From assembly GCA_964513155.1 (NCBI GenBank), contig CAZEMA010000001.1, positions 8,623 to 72,622 of the forward strand: 64,000 nt of DNA. The letters are read 5' to 3'. The translations under genes were made by a program, and so were the position numbers. This DNA comes from DATEAV01 sp964513155 (GTDB lineage Bacteria; Chloroflexota; Anaerolineae; Anaerolineales; E44-bin32). Below are positions 45,806-57,215 of the stretch, in pieces. Position 1 is the first letter of the stretch, and each line of letters begins with the position of its first letter. The notes under the pieces are model-generated. The model had not been told where the DNA came from. It did no database searches and worked only from the letters and a program-made list of their open reading frames with translations.

Positions 45806-46102
45806 CTACGGGTAGATCTCCGTCAGGGTAGGCTCGTAACTGCAGCGGCAGCCGTAAGCGGTCGAGCAGCCCCGGACGGGAAGCTCGGGGGCGTGGTCTT
45901 TGTCGTAGTCGCCTTCCGCCGCGGCGCATGCCGGGCATGCGTCCGGGGCAACGATCAGGCGAATCCGGCCGACGCGCGGGCTGGCCCGCAGGCGGGCGAG
46001 GGCGACGGCGGAAGCTGAGTAGACCGCGAGATCTGCGCCGCAGCCAGGGCACGTGATCGTTTCGTCAGGCGACTGAGACTGGCAGCGAGTGCAAGTTCGC
46101 AT
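45806..46102 (-). CDS. Zinc-ribbon protein of unknown function
   Basis: A small cysteine-rich protein (98 residues from ATG 46102). It opens with a zinc ribbon (MRTCTRCQSQ ... TCPGCGADL), then a basic stretch, then more cysteines (PDACPACAAAEGDYD and GCSTAYGCRCSYEP), so two metal sites are likely. ATG 46102 has GGAAG 7 nt upstream; ATG 46123 would add seven residues and be nearly leaderless. It is transcribed divergently from dinB from a near-consensus promoter. I do not recognise the family. Confidence 0.75.
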   Translation of the reverse strand: MRTCTRCQSQSPDETITCPGCGADLAVYSASAVALARLRASPRVGRIRLIVAPDACPACAAAEGDYDKDHAPELPVRGCSTAYGCRCSYEPTLTEIYP

Positions 46103-46131
46103 AGCCACTTCCGCAACCGACATCTGAGCCG

Positions 46132-46159
46132 ATTGTAGCTAGAGGCCCGAGGTTGTCAA
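46132..46159 (-). promoter_or_regulatory. Promoter of the zinc-ribbon gene
   Basis: Minus strand: perfect TTGACA (46159-46154), 16-bp spacer, TACAAT (46137-46132). Its -35 lies only 10 bp before the dinB start codon, so the two divergent genes share a very short control region. Confidence 0.75.
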
Positions 46160-46168
46160 CCAAGAAGC

Positions 46169-47371
46169 ATGACGCGCCGCACGGTCCTCCACTTTGATCT
46201 CGACGCCTTCTTCTGCTCCGTTGAGGAGATCCTGAACCCCGCACTGCGGGGTCAGGCATTTGTTGTGGCCGGGAGTCCCACGGAGCGGGGGGTCGTTTCT
46301 TCGGCTTCCTACCCTGCCCGCAAGTATGGCGTCCATTCGGCCATGCCCACAGCCCGGGCCCTTCGGCTGTGCCCGGGTCTCATCATTGTCCGGCCGGGCC
46401 ATCGCGAGTACGGCAAGCGTTCGGATGAGGTGATGGCCTTGGTGCGGGACTCGGTGCCGGTCGTCGAACAGCTTTCCATCGACGAGGCCTTCCTCGATGT
46501 GACCGGCCATCCGCAGCCTGGGCTGGAGGTGGCGGGGCGTTTGAGGGACGAGATTCGCCGGCGCTTTGACTTACCCTCCTCCTGGGGTGTCGCCTCCAAC
46601 AGGCTGGTAGCCAAGATCGCCACGAATGTGGGCAAGCCAAACGGCCTGGTTGTCGTGCCTCCGGACCAGGAAGCTGCTTTCCTTGCCCCGTTACCCGTTG
46701 GGATGCTCTGGGGCGTGGGCCCCAAGACCCAGGCAGTGCTCAAGGAAGCCGGGGTGCAGACGATTGGCGACCTGGCTGGCCTGCCGGCCGACCGGCTGGC
46801 GCTGCTGTTCGGGGATCGTGGCACCGATCTTGCAGCCAGCGCCAGAGGCGAAGATGACAGCCCCGTCGAGGAGTGGCACGAGGCGCGGTCGATGTCGAGC
46901 GAAACGACTTTCGCCAGGGACCTTTCCAACGCTGGGGAGCTGCGCCACACGTTGCGGCAGCTGTCCGACGAGGTCGGAGGCCGGCTGCGCGAGGAGGGGG
47001 TGGCGGGAACGACGGTCCGGGTCAAGCTGCGTTGGCCCGACTTCAAGACGATCACCCGCCAGCGCCGGTTGTCCCAACCGACGAACCAGGACGGGGAGAT
47101 CTATGAGGCGGCCCTGGCGCTCTTCGAAGGCGCCTGGCACGGAAACCAAGCCGTAAGGCTTATCGGGGTGGCGGTCTCCGGCCTCGGGCCGCCCGCTCGC
47201 CAGCTGGGCCTCTTCGACCGGTCTTGGGAGGAGGACTCCCGGCTGCTCAAGGCCGTCGACGCCATCCGCACGAAGTATGGAAAGGGTGCAGTGCAGCGGG
47301 CAAGCGACCTGTGGCCTTACAAGCGGCCGCCGTCTGGCACTCAGGAAGGTGGCCAGGGCGAGAAGCACTAG
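46169..47371 (+). CDS. dinB: DNA polymerase IV (Y family)
   Basis: Error-prone translesion polymerase. The 400-residue protein has VLHFDLDAFFCSVEEIL with the first metal aspartates, the steric-gate segment, YPARKYGVHSAMP, LSIDEAFLDVTG with the S-x-D-E-A catalytic motif, the helix-hairpin-helix VGPKTQAVLKEAGVQTIGDLA, and a little-finger domain ending in AVSGLGPPARQLGLFD. The tail is short and I do not see a clear beta-clamp peptide except QLGLFD, which fits one. No obvious LexA box was found. Confidence 0.96.
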   Translation: MTRRTVLHFDLDAFFCSVEEILNPALRGQAFVVAGSPTERGVVSSASYPARKYGVHSAMPTARALRLCPGLIIVRPGHREYGKRSDEVMALVRDSVPVVEQLSIDEAFLDVTGHPQPGLEVAGRLRDEIRRRFDLPSSWGVASNRLVAKIATNVGKPNGLVVVPPDQEAAFLAPLPVGMLWGVGPKTQAVLKEAGVQTIGDLAGLPADRLALLFGDRGTDLAASARGEDDSPVEEWHEARSMSSETTFARDLSNAGELRHTLRQLSDEVGGRLREEGVAGTTVRVKLRWPDFKTITRQRRLSQPTNQDGEIYEAALALFEGAWHGNQAVRLIGVAVSGLGPPARQLGLFDRSWEEDSRLLKAVDAIRTKYGKGAVQRASDLWPYKRPPSGTQEGGQGEKH

Positions 47372-47470
47372 CCAGGGCATTGGCCGGCAGTTCATGGGTG
47401 CGATCGGCGGGTGCCGGACAACGACCGGGTTGACAACGACAGATCGCGTTGGGTAATCGGAGGGCCAATC

Positions 47471-48604
47471 ATGACCCTGTACGGCAAAGGCTTCTTCATC
47501 TGGCAGATTCCCAAGTGCGAGGCTGGGAGTCCCAGCGCCATTGCGGCCAAGGCGGCCTCAGCGGGTCTGTCTCATGTGCTCATCAAGATCGCTGATGGAG
47601 CCAACTGGCCGTACAACTTCGACACGCGGGCGAATGTGGACCTGGTGCCCCCCGTGATGGAGGCCCTGCGGAATGTTGGGGTCTCGGTCTGGGGATGGCA
47701 GTATGTCCGAGGCAGCAACCCGATCGGCGAGGCCCAGCTGGCGATACGCCGAATAAGGGAACTTGGGGTTGATGGCCACGTGATCGATGCCGAGGGCGAG
47801 TACCGCCGTCCAGGCATGGGCAGGGCCGCCAAGCGCTTCATGCGGGAGTTGCGAAAGGAACTGCCCGATTTGCCCATGGCCTTGAGCACCTACCGATTCC
47901 CCCGACGACATCTCGACTTCCCCTTTTCCGAGTTTCTCGAGGGCTGCGACCTCGCTATGCCGCAAGTCTACTTCGAACAGGCCCACAACCCGGAGGAGCA
48001 GCTGGCATTGACGGTGGAGCAGTACATGGCGCTTCAGCCGGCCCGGCCGGTGTTTCCGACGGCGCCGGCCTACGCCTCCAGCGCCTGGCGGCCGACGCCG
48101 GACGAGATCAAGCGGTTTTTCACTAAGGCACGTGCCCTCGGGCTGACCGGCGCCAACGCCTGGAGTTGGGACTTTGCCTCGCGACCTCTGTACACGGACC
48201 TCTGGGATGCGGTTGCCAGCTTCCACTGGCCGCCCACGCCTCCGGTGCCCACTGACGAAGCACCCGAGCACCTGATCGAACTCCTCAACGGCCACGATCC
48301 CACTGCCGTCGCAGCCTTCTACTGCGAGAACGCGGCTCACGTCACCGGCCTGAATACGTCTGTCGGCGCACCCGCCATCACCGACTGGTACAAGACCCTC
48401 TTCACTGAAGTGCTCCCGAACGCCACCTTCCAGCTCACGGGCAAGAACGGTGAGGGTAATTCGATGCACTTCACCTGGACAGCGACCAGCGACAAGGGTC
48501 CAGTGACCAATGGCAACGATAGCCTCGGCCTCTACGATGGCCAGATCCTGTATCACTACACCTTCTTCACCGTTGCCCAACCCGAGGACACAGACACCAA
48601 TTGA
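47471..48604 (+). CDS. TIM-barrel glycoside-hydrolase-like protein with C-terminal SnoaL-like domain
   Basis: 377 residues, no signal peptide. Residues about 1-255 read as a glycosidase-type barrel: GKGFFIWQIPKCEAG, SHVLIKIADGANW, VSVWGWQYVRG, GHVIDAEGEYR (candidate acidic residues), LSTYRFPRRH, DLAMPQVYFEQ and ANAWSWDFAS, resembling GH25-like or related barrels. Residues about 268-377 resemble an NTF2/SnoaL fold (LIELLNGHDPTAVAAFYCEN, FTWTATSDKGPV, GQILYHYTFF). The combination is unusual. Substrate unknown. GGAGG lies 7 nt before ATG 47471. Confidence 0.75.
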   Translation: MTLYGKGFFIWQIPKCEAGSPSAIAAKAASAGLSHVLIKIADGANWPYNFDTRANVDLVPPVMEALRNVGVSVWGWQYVRGSNPIGEAQLAIRRIRELGVDGHVIDAEGEYRRPGMGRAAKRFMRELRKELPDLPMALSTYRFPRRHLDFPFSEFLEGCDLAMPQVYFEQAHNPEEQLALTVEQYMALQPARPVFPTAPAYASSAWRPTPDEIKRFFTKARALGLTGANAWSWDFASRPLYTDLWDAVASFHWPPTPPVPTDEAPEHLIELLNGHDPTAVAAFYCENAAHVTGLNTSVGAPAITDWYKTLFTEVLPNATFQLTGKNGEGNSMHFTWTATSDKGPVTNGNDSLGLYDGQILYHYTFFTVAQPEDTDTN

Positions 48605-48613
48605 GACCAACGA

Positions 48614-48647
48614 GAAACCCGGTGTCTTCACGAAGACACCGGGTTTC
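48614..48647. terminator. Bidirectional terminator between the barrel protein gene and gyrA
   Basis: A perfect 16-bp stem, GAAACCCGGTGTCTTC (48614-48629) with its complement (48632-48647) and a 2-nt spacer. It lies 9 bp after one stop and 26 bp after the gyrA stop, between convergent genes. Confidence 0.85.
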
Positions 48648-48673
48648 CTGATCCTTTGGTCTCTTGCCGCCGG

Positions 48674-51325
<2,652 letters not shown>

Positions 51326-51358
51326 CCGTTCACCTCGGGAGTATCACCACCAGGGCAA

Positions 51359-51387
51359 ATGATACGGTCTCAGGCGGCGGGCGTCAA
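51359..51387 (-). promoter_or_regulatory. Promoter of gyrA
   Basis: Minus strand: TTGACG (51387-51382), 17-bp spacer, TATCAT (51364-51359), 34 bp before the gyrA ATG. Confidence 0.7.
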
Positions 51388-51547
51388 TCTGGCCAACTCC
51401 GACCTTACGCCCGGGTCCATGCCTGGGCAAGGGAAGGAATCTCCAGCGAGCGGCGTTCAGGGGCATGGCGCAGGACATCCGGGTCCGCAGGGCGAGGACG
51501 CCCGAGCCTTCGCGGACTGCCCGCTGATCGGGGGGCCGTCACCGCCC

Positions 51548-51576
51548 TTGCGTGCAACACCCTTCCATGCTAGAAT
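51548..51576 (+). promoter_or_regulatory. Promoter of the nusA-infB operon
   Basis: TTGCGT (51548-51553), 17-bp spacer, TAGAAT (51571-51576). Expected start point is near 51583, about 98 nt before nusA. Between the gyrA promoter and here (51390-51545) I see no gene. Confidence 0.6.
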
Positions 51577-51609
51577 GATGTCACTGGGGTCGTGATAGGG
51601 TGCTTTGGG

Positions 51610-51632
51610 AAAAGTGGGCTGGCCCCACTTTT
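51610..51632 (+). terminator. Terminator-like hairpin inside the nusA leader
   Basis: AAAAGTGGG (51610-51618) pairs with CCCACTTTT (51624-51632) around a 5-nt loop, the T-run forming the end of the stem. It lies downstream of the nusA promoter and upstream of its start codon, with no plus-strand gene before it, so it may be an attenuator. Confidence 0.6.
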
Positions 51633-51680
51633 CTGCATATTAGACGGGGTGGCACACTCCGGCAAGGATAAGCAGTCGAA

Positions 51681-53627
51681 ATGAAGAGTGAGTTTCGCTT
51701 GGCGTTCAACGAGATCACCGAACGGTTTGGCCTGTCGCGGGAAGTGGTCATGGAGGCTCTGGAGGCGGCGCTCGTGTCCGCCTACCGGCGTTCGGTCAAC
51801 GCCTCCACCGCCCAGAACGTCGAGGCCCGATTCAACCCCGACACCGGCGAGTTTCAGGTCTATGCCGAGAAGGAGATCGTCGAGGAGGTTGAAAACCCCC
51901 AGACAGAAGTGGCTCTGGATGAGGCGAGGGACACGGACGCAGAAGCCCAGCTGGGCGGCATGATCATGGTCCTCTCGACCCCTAAGGACTTCGGTCGGGT
52001 GGCGGCCCAGACGGCCAAGCAGGTCATCCTGCAGCGCCTGCGTGAGGCTGAGCGCGATGCCCAGTACCAGGAGTTTGTGGAGCGCGAGGGCGACCTGGTG
52101 CATGGCACGGTCCATTCGATCACGCCCCAGGCGGTGACGGTGGGTTTGGGCCGGGCCGAGGCGCTCCTGCCACGCAATCAGCAAATCCCAGGCGAACAGT
52201 TCCGCACCCGAGACCGGATCCGGGTCTACGTCCTCGAGGTTCGCAAGTCGTCCCGAGGTCCGGTGATCGTCGTCTCCCGCACGCACCCGAACATGCTCCG
52301 GCGCCTGCTGGAGATGGAAGTGCCCGAGATCAACCAGGGGCTGGTAGAGATCAAGGCCATCGCCCGGGAGGCGGGCAAGCGGGCCAAGGTTGCCGTTTCG
52401 GCCCTGCGGGATGGGATCGACCCGGTCGGGGCCTGCGTCGGGCTTCGTGGCGTCCGCATCCAGTCGATCGTGCGCGACCTGAATGACGAGAAGATCGATG
52501 TCATCGAGTGGAATCCGGAGTCGGCCGCGTTCATCGCCAAGGCATTGAGTCCGGCGCGGGTCTCCGGGGTGTATCTGGATGATGATCCCGCAAGGGGCAA
52601 GACAGCCATCGTCGTTGTTCCCGAGGACCAGCTCAGCCTGGCCATCGGCCGGGCAGGGGTGAATGCCCGCCTGGCGGCGCGCCTGACCAACTGGCGGGTC
52701 GACATCAAGAGCCTGCCGGAGGCGGCTGCCGAGTCGCTCAAGCGGCTCTCGGCGGATCCGGCATATGGCGACCTGGCGCAATCGGAGGCCACGGCCGTAT
52801 CTCAGGTAGAAGCGATTCTGCTGAAGAAGGCCGAGAACCGGCCGGTTACGCCCGAAGAGTATCATGTCCTGACCTCCTTCGTCGACCGGGTGGAGCGAGA
52901 GGTCCGGACACGCGAGGGCGCCGTCCGGCGTGCCCGCGAAGAGAAGCTGGCGCAGATCCGCGCCGAGATTCCGGCGGGAGCCTATCAGACCAGAATCGAC
53001 GAGGTCGGCCTTTCGGCACGCATCCTCAATCTTCTTGTCCCGGCAGGGTACGAGACGGCCAGTCAGGTCCTCGAGCGATTGGCGATGGACCCAGATGCGA
53101 TTCTGGGCCTGGCGGGCATCGGGCCCAAGTCGGTCGAGGAGATGACTGAGGTTCTGCGCTCGTTCCCGTACCCGGTGCCGGAAGTGGTTGCCGAGGTCCC
53201 TGCCGAGATCGAGCTACCGGAGCCGGTTGCGGTCGAAGCCACAGCTCCCGTCGAGGTGGAAAGAGTTCCTGCAGCAGAGGGGGCGGCCGAGGCGATCCCT
53301 GTCGAGATGCTCGCCGCTTTGCCAGAACCCGCCCCGACGGCCGAAGTCGCGGAAGGGGCCGAGACCCCCGCCGAGCTCCAGCCGGCTGAGGCGATTTCTC
53401 CGGTGATCGGATTCGAGGCTTCGGCCCTAGTGATTGAGCCCGCGGCAGAGGGCGAAGAGGAAGAGGAGATCGAGCCGCTGGCGGCTGAAGGCAAGAAGCG
53501 CAAGAAGGACAAGAAGGGAGCTCGGGTTGTCGAATTCGATCCCGAGCTGGGGGAGATGGTCGTGCGCCGCCGGCGCAAGCCCGGCCGGGCAGGCGAATTG
53601 GAGAACCTGGACGAGTTCACAAAGTAG
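51681..53627 (+). CDS. nusA: Transcription termination/antitermination factor NusA
   Basis: Binds RNA polymerase and RNA, modulating pausing, termination and rRNA antitermination. Of the 648 residues, the N-terminal domain starts KSEFRLAFNEITERFGLSREVVMEALEAAL. An S1 domain covers about 135-205 (GDLVHGTVHSITPQAVTVGLGR), two KH domains about 230-380 (GACVGLRGVRIQSIVRDL and LAIGRAGVNARLAARLTNW), and a helix-hairpin-helix repeat about 440-500 (LAGIGPKSVEEMTEVL). The end is a long acidic and then lysine-rich low-complexity tail. It heads the translation operon; rimP, often upstream, is absent here. Confidence 0.97.
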   Translation: MKSEFRLAFNEITERFGLSREVVMEALEAALVSAYRRSVNASTAQNVEARFNPDTGEFQVYAEKEIVEEVENPQTEVALDEARDTDAEAQLGGMIMVLSTPKDFGRVAAQTAKQVILQRLREAERDAQYQEFVEREGDLVHGTVHSITPQAVTVGLGRAEALLPRNQQIPGEQFRTRDRIRVYVLEVRKSSRGPVIVVSRTHPNMLRRLLEMEVPEINQGLVEIKAIAREAGKRAKVAVSALRDGIDPVGACVGLRGVRIQSIVRDLNDEKIDVIEWNPESAAFIAKALSPARVSGVYLDDDPARGKTAIVVVPEDQLSLAIGRAGVNARLAARLTNWRVDIKSLPEAAAESLKRLSADPAYGDLAQSEATAVSQVEAILLKKAENRPVTPEEYHVLTSFVDRVEREVRTREGAVRRAREEKLAQIRAEIPAGAYQTRIDEVGLSARILNLLVPAGYETASQVLERLAMDPDAILGLAGIGPKSVEEMTEVLRSFPYPVPEVVAEVPAEIELPEPVAVEATAPVEVERVPAAEGAAEAIPVEMLAALPEPAPTAEVAEGAETPAELQPAEAISPVIGFEASALVIEPAAEGEEEEEIEPLAAEGKKRKKDKKGARVVEFDPELGEMVVRRRRKPGRAGELENLDEFTK

Positions 53628-53659
53628 GCGAGGTCATCGCCGACCGCGAGTTCAATACC

Positions 53660-53956
53660 GTGCCGTCTGAAAAGGGGCGTCGCCGCCCGCATGTCCCTCA
53701 GCGGACGTGCGTGGGTTGTCGCCAGGTGCTGGCCAAGCGCTCGCTGATCCGCGTCGTGCGCGGTTTGGACGGGGTGCGCGTCGATCCGACGGGCAAAGCT
53801 CCGGGCCGGGGGGCCTACCTGCACGACCAGCGCTCGTGCTGGGAGGCGGCCCTGAAGGGAGCGCTTGGGAGGGCCTTGCGAACGGACCTGCTGCCCGAGG
53901 TCCGCCTGGAGCTGGCAGCCTACGCCAGCAGCTTGACAGACGAGGGGCATGGCTGA
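53660..53956 (+). CDS. YlxR-family RNA-binding protein (DUF448)
   Basis: Small protein encoded between nusA and infB in many bacteria; reported roles include RNA binding and regulation, without a settled mechanism. The 98 residues carry the diagnostic RTCVGCRQVLAKRSLIRVVR and PGRGAYLHDQRSCWEAA segments. The GTG start at 53660 fits the conserved block spacing; the ribosome site is weak, suggesting coupling to nusA 32 bp upstream. Confidence 0.92.
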   Translation: MPSEKGRRRPHVPQRTCVGCRQVLAKRSLIRVVRGLDGVRVDPTGKAPGRGAYLHDQRSCWEAALKGALGRALRTDLLPEVRLELAAYASSLTDEGHG

Positions 53957-54069
53957 GGCAAGCCTGTCGCACGGAACGATTCATGAGCGAGTGAAGCTTA
54001 TCAGGCCACGCCCGTAGCCCAAGGCCCACTCGCTCGACGCGGCTGGCCACCTCATGCCGGAGGTGCGTT

Positions 54070-55863
54070 ATGAGCGAGAATGGCCACAAAGTGATCGAGA
54101 TCCCCGCCAGCCTGACCGTTCGCGATCTGGCAGAGCGGATCGAAGCCAGCCCCATCGATGTTATCAAAAAGCTGATGGCCAACGGCGTGATGGCCAACAT
54201 CAACCAGCAGATCGACTACGATACTGCCGCCATCGTCGTCGAGGAATTCGGATTCGAGGCCCGGCCAACACTGGTGCCCGAGGCCGAGACTGCTGAGGAG
54301 CAAGGTACCGCTCCCCAATGGCGGCAGCTGATCAGCGACGAGGATCCCACCGCACTGGTGGATCGGGCGCCCGTGGTCACCATTCTGGGCCACGTCGACC
54401 ATGGCAAGACCACGCTGCTGGATGCCATCCGGGAGACGAACGTGGCTGAGGGCGAGACTGGCGGCATCACCCAGCATATTGCCGCCTATCAGGTCCACCA
54501 CCACGACCGGTTGATCACGTTCCTGGATACGCCCGGCCACGCGGCTTTCACCGCCATGCGAGCTCGGGGCGCCCAGGGGGCCGACATCGCCATTCTGGTG
54601 GTTGCTGCGGACGACGGCGTAATGCCCCAGACGCGTGAGGCTCTGGCCCACGCCTGGGCGGCGCGGGTGAAGGTCGTGGTTGCGCTCAACAAGGTTGACA
54701 AAGCCAATGCCAACCCGGAGGCCGTCAAGCAGCAACTGGCTGACTTGGGCTTGGTCCCGGATGATTGGGGGGGCGAGACCATGATCGTGCCCGTCTCGGC
54801 AAAGAAGCAGACGGGAATCGAAGACCTGCTGGAGGCGATCGTGCTCGTGGCCGACTCGATCCAGATCAAGGCCAACCCCAACGGCAAGCTCTTCGGGACG
54901 GTGATCGAGGCCGAACTCGACAAGTCGAAGGGCGTGGTGGCCACGCTGCTCGTCCAGAACGGCACCCTGCACCAAGGAGACGTTCTGATCGCTGGCACGG
55001 CCACCGGCCATGTGCGGGCCATGTTCGACTTCCAGGGTAACCAGATCCAGGAAGCATCTCCGTCGACCCCGGTCTCGGTCCTTGGCCTGTCGGACGTGCC
55101 GGCGGCGGGCGAGGTGTTCGTGCGTACCGAGTCAGAACGGGAGGCCAAGGGGATGGCCGCCGAACGTCGCCTGCAGGCGCAGGAAGCCGAGAGCCGGCCG
55201 CGGGCGGTCAAGACACTCGACCAGATCTTCGACGCCTTCCAGAAGGGTGAGACCCAGGAGCTGCGCCTGGTGGTCAAGGCCGATGTGCAGGGCTCTCTCG
55301 AGCCTATTGTCTCGTCGCTGGCTGAGCTCAGCGCCGGCGAGATCAAGGTGAACGTCCTGCACGCGGCCACAGGCAACATCAGTGAGAACGATGTGATGCT
55401 GGCGGTGGCCTCGGACGCCATCGTCATTGGCTTCAATGTCACCACCGATCAGGGGGCGCGCCGGATGGCCGATGCCGAGGGCGTGGACATCCGCAACTAC
55501 GACATCATCTACCGCCTGACAGAAGACGTCGAGAAAGCCCTCAAGGGCATGCTCGAGCCGGAGGTGCGCAAGGTGGTGATCGGCCGGGCCGAAGTGCGGG
55601 CAATCTTCCGCATCCCCAAGATCGGCAACGTCGCCGGTTGCCTGGTCAGCCAGGGCGAGATCCGGCGCAACATCCGGGTGCGCGTCCTGCGCGGCGGTGA
55701 GGAGATCTTCGACGGCGCCGTGTCCTCCTTGAAGCACGAGAAGGAAGACGTCAAGGAGATCCGCCAGGGCTTCGAGTGCGGCGTGGCAATTAAGGGCTTC
55801 ACCGACTTCCAGAAGGGCGACGTCCTTGAGGGCTACACTCAGGAGCAGGTGGCAGTAGAGTGA
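54070..55863 (+). CDS. infB: Translation initiation factor IF-2 (short form)
   Basis: GTPase that places initiator tRNA on the ribosome. The protein of 597 residues has a short IF2_N domain (VIEIPASLTVRDLAERIEAS), then the G domain: G1 GHVDHGKT (residues 107-114), GGITQHIAAY, DTPGHAAF, NKVDK. Domain II, the helical linker and the C-terminal fMet-tRNA domain (GFECGVAIKGFTDFQKGD) follow. It lacks the long low-complexity N-terminal region of E. coli IF2. ATG 54070 with GGAGGTG upstream. The 113-bp gap after the YlxR gene shows no terminator. Confidence 0.98.
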   Translation: MSENGHKVIEIPASLTVRDLAERIEASPIDVIKKLMANGVMANINQQIDYDTAAIVVEEFGFEARPTLVPEAETAEEQGTAPQWRQLISDEDPTALVDRAPVVTILGHVDHGKTTLLDAIRETNVAEGETGGITQHIAAYQVHHHDRLITFLDTPGHAAFTAMRARGAQGADIAILVVAADDGVMPQTREALAHAWAARVKVVVALNKVDKANANPEAVKQQLADLGLVPDDWGGETMIVPVSAKKQTGIEDLLEAIVLVADSIQIKANPNGKLFGTVIEAELDKSKGVVATLLVQNGTLHQGDVLIAGTATGHVRAMFDFQGNQIQEASPSTPVSVLGLSDVPAAGEVFVRTESEREAKGMAAERRLQAQEAESRPRAVKTLDQIFDAFQKGETQELRLVVKADVQGSLEPIVSSLAELSAGEIKVNVLHAATGNISENDVMLAVASDAIVIGFNVTTDQGARRMADAEGVDIRNYDIIYRLTEDVEKALKGMLEPEVRKVVIGRAEVRAIFRIPKIGNVAGCLVSQGEIRRNIRVRVLRGGEEIFDGAVSSLKHEKEDVKEIRQGFECGVAIKGFTDFQKGDVLEGYTQEQVAVE

Positions 55864-55873
55864 GGCACACGCG

Positions 55874-56254
55874 ATGACCAGTGAGGCCCGCGCCCGGCGA
55901 ATCGGCGACCGAATCCGGGAGGAGCTGGCGGAAATCCTAAGGCGGGAGGCGGCCGACCCACGGCTGGAAGGTGTCAGCGTGACCGGCGTGGATGTCGATC
56001 GGGAGTTGGCGTTCGCCACGGTCCATGTGCTCTCGGTCAGCGCCTCTGACCGGGCGGAGGAAGTCCTGGCCGGCCTCGAGCGGGCCCGCGGCTTCCTGCG
56101 CAGCGAGTTGGCAAGGCGAATCCCTCTGCGCAGCTTCCCTCAACTACGTTTCCGGTGGGATGCCTCGGTCGATCGCGGGGCGCGCATCGAGGACTTGCTG
56201 GCCTCGCTTCGGAATGAGCAGACCGGGAGTACGGGGGAGAAGGATGAAGGCTGA
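55874..56254 (+). CDS. rbfA: Ribosome-binding factor A
   Basis: Assists late maturation of the 30S subunit. The protein has 126 residues: RIGDRIREELAEILRREAADPRL, then VSVTGVDVDRELAFATVHV and LARRIPLRSFPQLRFRWDASVDRGARIEDLL, the KH-type RbfA fold. It follows infB by 10 bp and overlaps the next gene by 11 bp. Confidence 0.95.
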   Translation: MTSEARARRIGDRIREELAEILRREAADPRLEGVSVTGVDVDRELAFATVHVLSVSASDRAEEVLAGLERARGFLRSELARRIPLRSFPQLRFRWDASVDRGARIEDLLASLRNEQTGSTGEKDEG

Positions 56255-57215
56255 TTTCAAGGCGGCCGCCGTCACGCTCCAACAAGCCGCCCGGGTCGTG
56301 GTCGTCAGCCATATCCGCCCGGACGGCGACGGCGTGGGCTCCCTGCTGGCTTTGACCCGTATCCTGGAGAAGATGGGCAAAGAGGTGACTCCCGTGCTCG
56401 CCGATGGGCTGCCCGCCCGCTATCGCTTCCTGCCCGGCGCGGAGCGGGTGTCGAAGACCCTTCCGGAACAGGCGTCGTTGACGGTCGCCGTCGACTGCTC
56501 CGACCCGGAGCGGATCGGATTCCCACTGGAGCGCCTGCCAGGGGGCTGCGCGCTGAACTTCGATCATCACGCTACCAACACACGCTTCGCCCGAACCAAC
56601 ATCGTCGATGCCGGTGCAGTGGCCACGGCGGAAGTGCTGTATGACTTCGCCCATGACCAGGGGCTGCCCCTGGACGCGGAACTGGCGACCAACCTCTTGG
56701 CGGGAGTCGTCACCGATACGATCGGTTTCCGCACCTCCAATGTCACTCCCAAAGTGCTGCGCATGGCGGCCTCCCTGATCGAGGCGGGCGCCTCGCTGGC
56801 CGACGTCTATGACCGGGGCCTCAACCGTCGCAGTGTGTCCGCGGCCCGATACTGGGGACTGGGCCTGGTGAGTCTGGGCTGGGAAGACGGGGTGGTCTGG
56901 GCCACGTTGACCGCAGAGGATCGCAAACGGGCCGGATATCCTGGCGCGGACGACGCCGATCTCATCAATCTCCTGGGCACGCTCGAAGGGGCCGAGGTAG
57001 CGCTCGTGCTCGTTGAGCAGCCCGGCGGCAAGGTCAAGGTAAGCTGGAGATCACGCTCGGAGCTGGATGTGGCTGCCCTCGCCCAGCAGTTTGGCGGCGG
57101 AGGGCACGAACCCGCTGCAGGCGCGATGATCGAAGGGAATCTTGAACAGGTGAAGGCACGGGTGTTGTCCGCCACGCGAGCGTTCCTGCGGCCCGTGCCG
57201 GGGACAGGCCAATGA
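56244..57215 (+). CDS. nrnA: NrnA-type DHH phosphoesterase (nanoRNase / pAp phosphatase)
   Basis: Degrades very short RNAs and, in this family, 3'-phosphoadenosine 5'-phosphate. The 323-residue protein has VVVSHIRPDGDGVGSLLAL, VAVDCSDPERIG, the DHH motif ALNFDHHATNTRFA, LLAGVVTDTIGFR, and the DHHA1 domain ending QQFGGGGHEPAAGAMI. The ATG 56244 lies inside the rbfA end. Its place between rbfA and truB is common in Gram-positive-like and Chloroflexota genomes. Confidence 0.93.
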   Translation: MKADFKAAAVTLQQAARVVVVSHIRPDGDGVGSLLALTRILEKMGKEVTPVLADGLPARYRFLPGAERVSKTLPEQASLTVAVDCSDPERIGFPLERLPGGCALNFDHHATNTRFARTNIVDAGAVATAEVLYDFAHDQGLPLDAELATNLLAGVVTDTIGFRTSNVTPKVLRMAASLIEAGASLADVYDRGLNRRSVSAARYWGLGLVSLGWEDGVVWATLTAEDRKRAGYPGADDADLINLLGTLEGAEVALVLVEQPGGKVKVSWRSRSELDVAALAQQFGGGGHEPAAGAMIEGNLEQVKARVLSATRAFLRPVPGTGQ

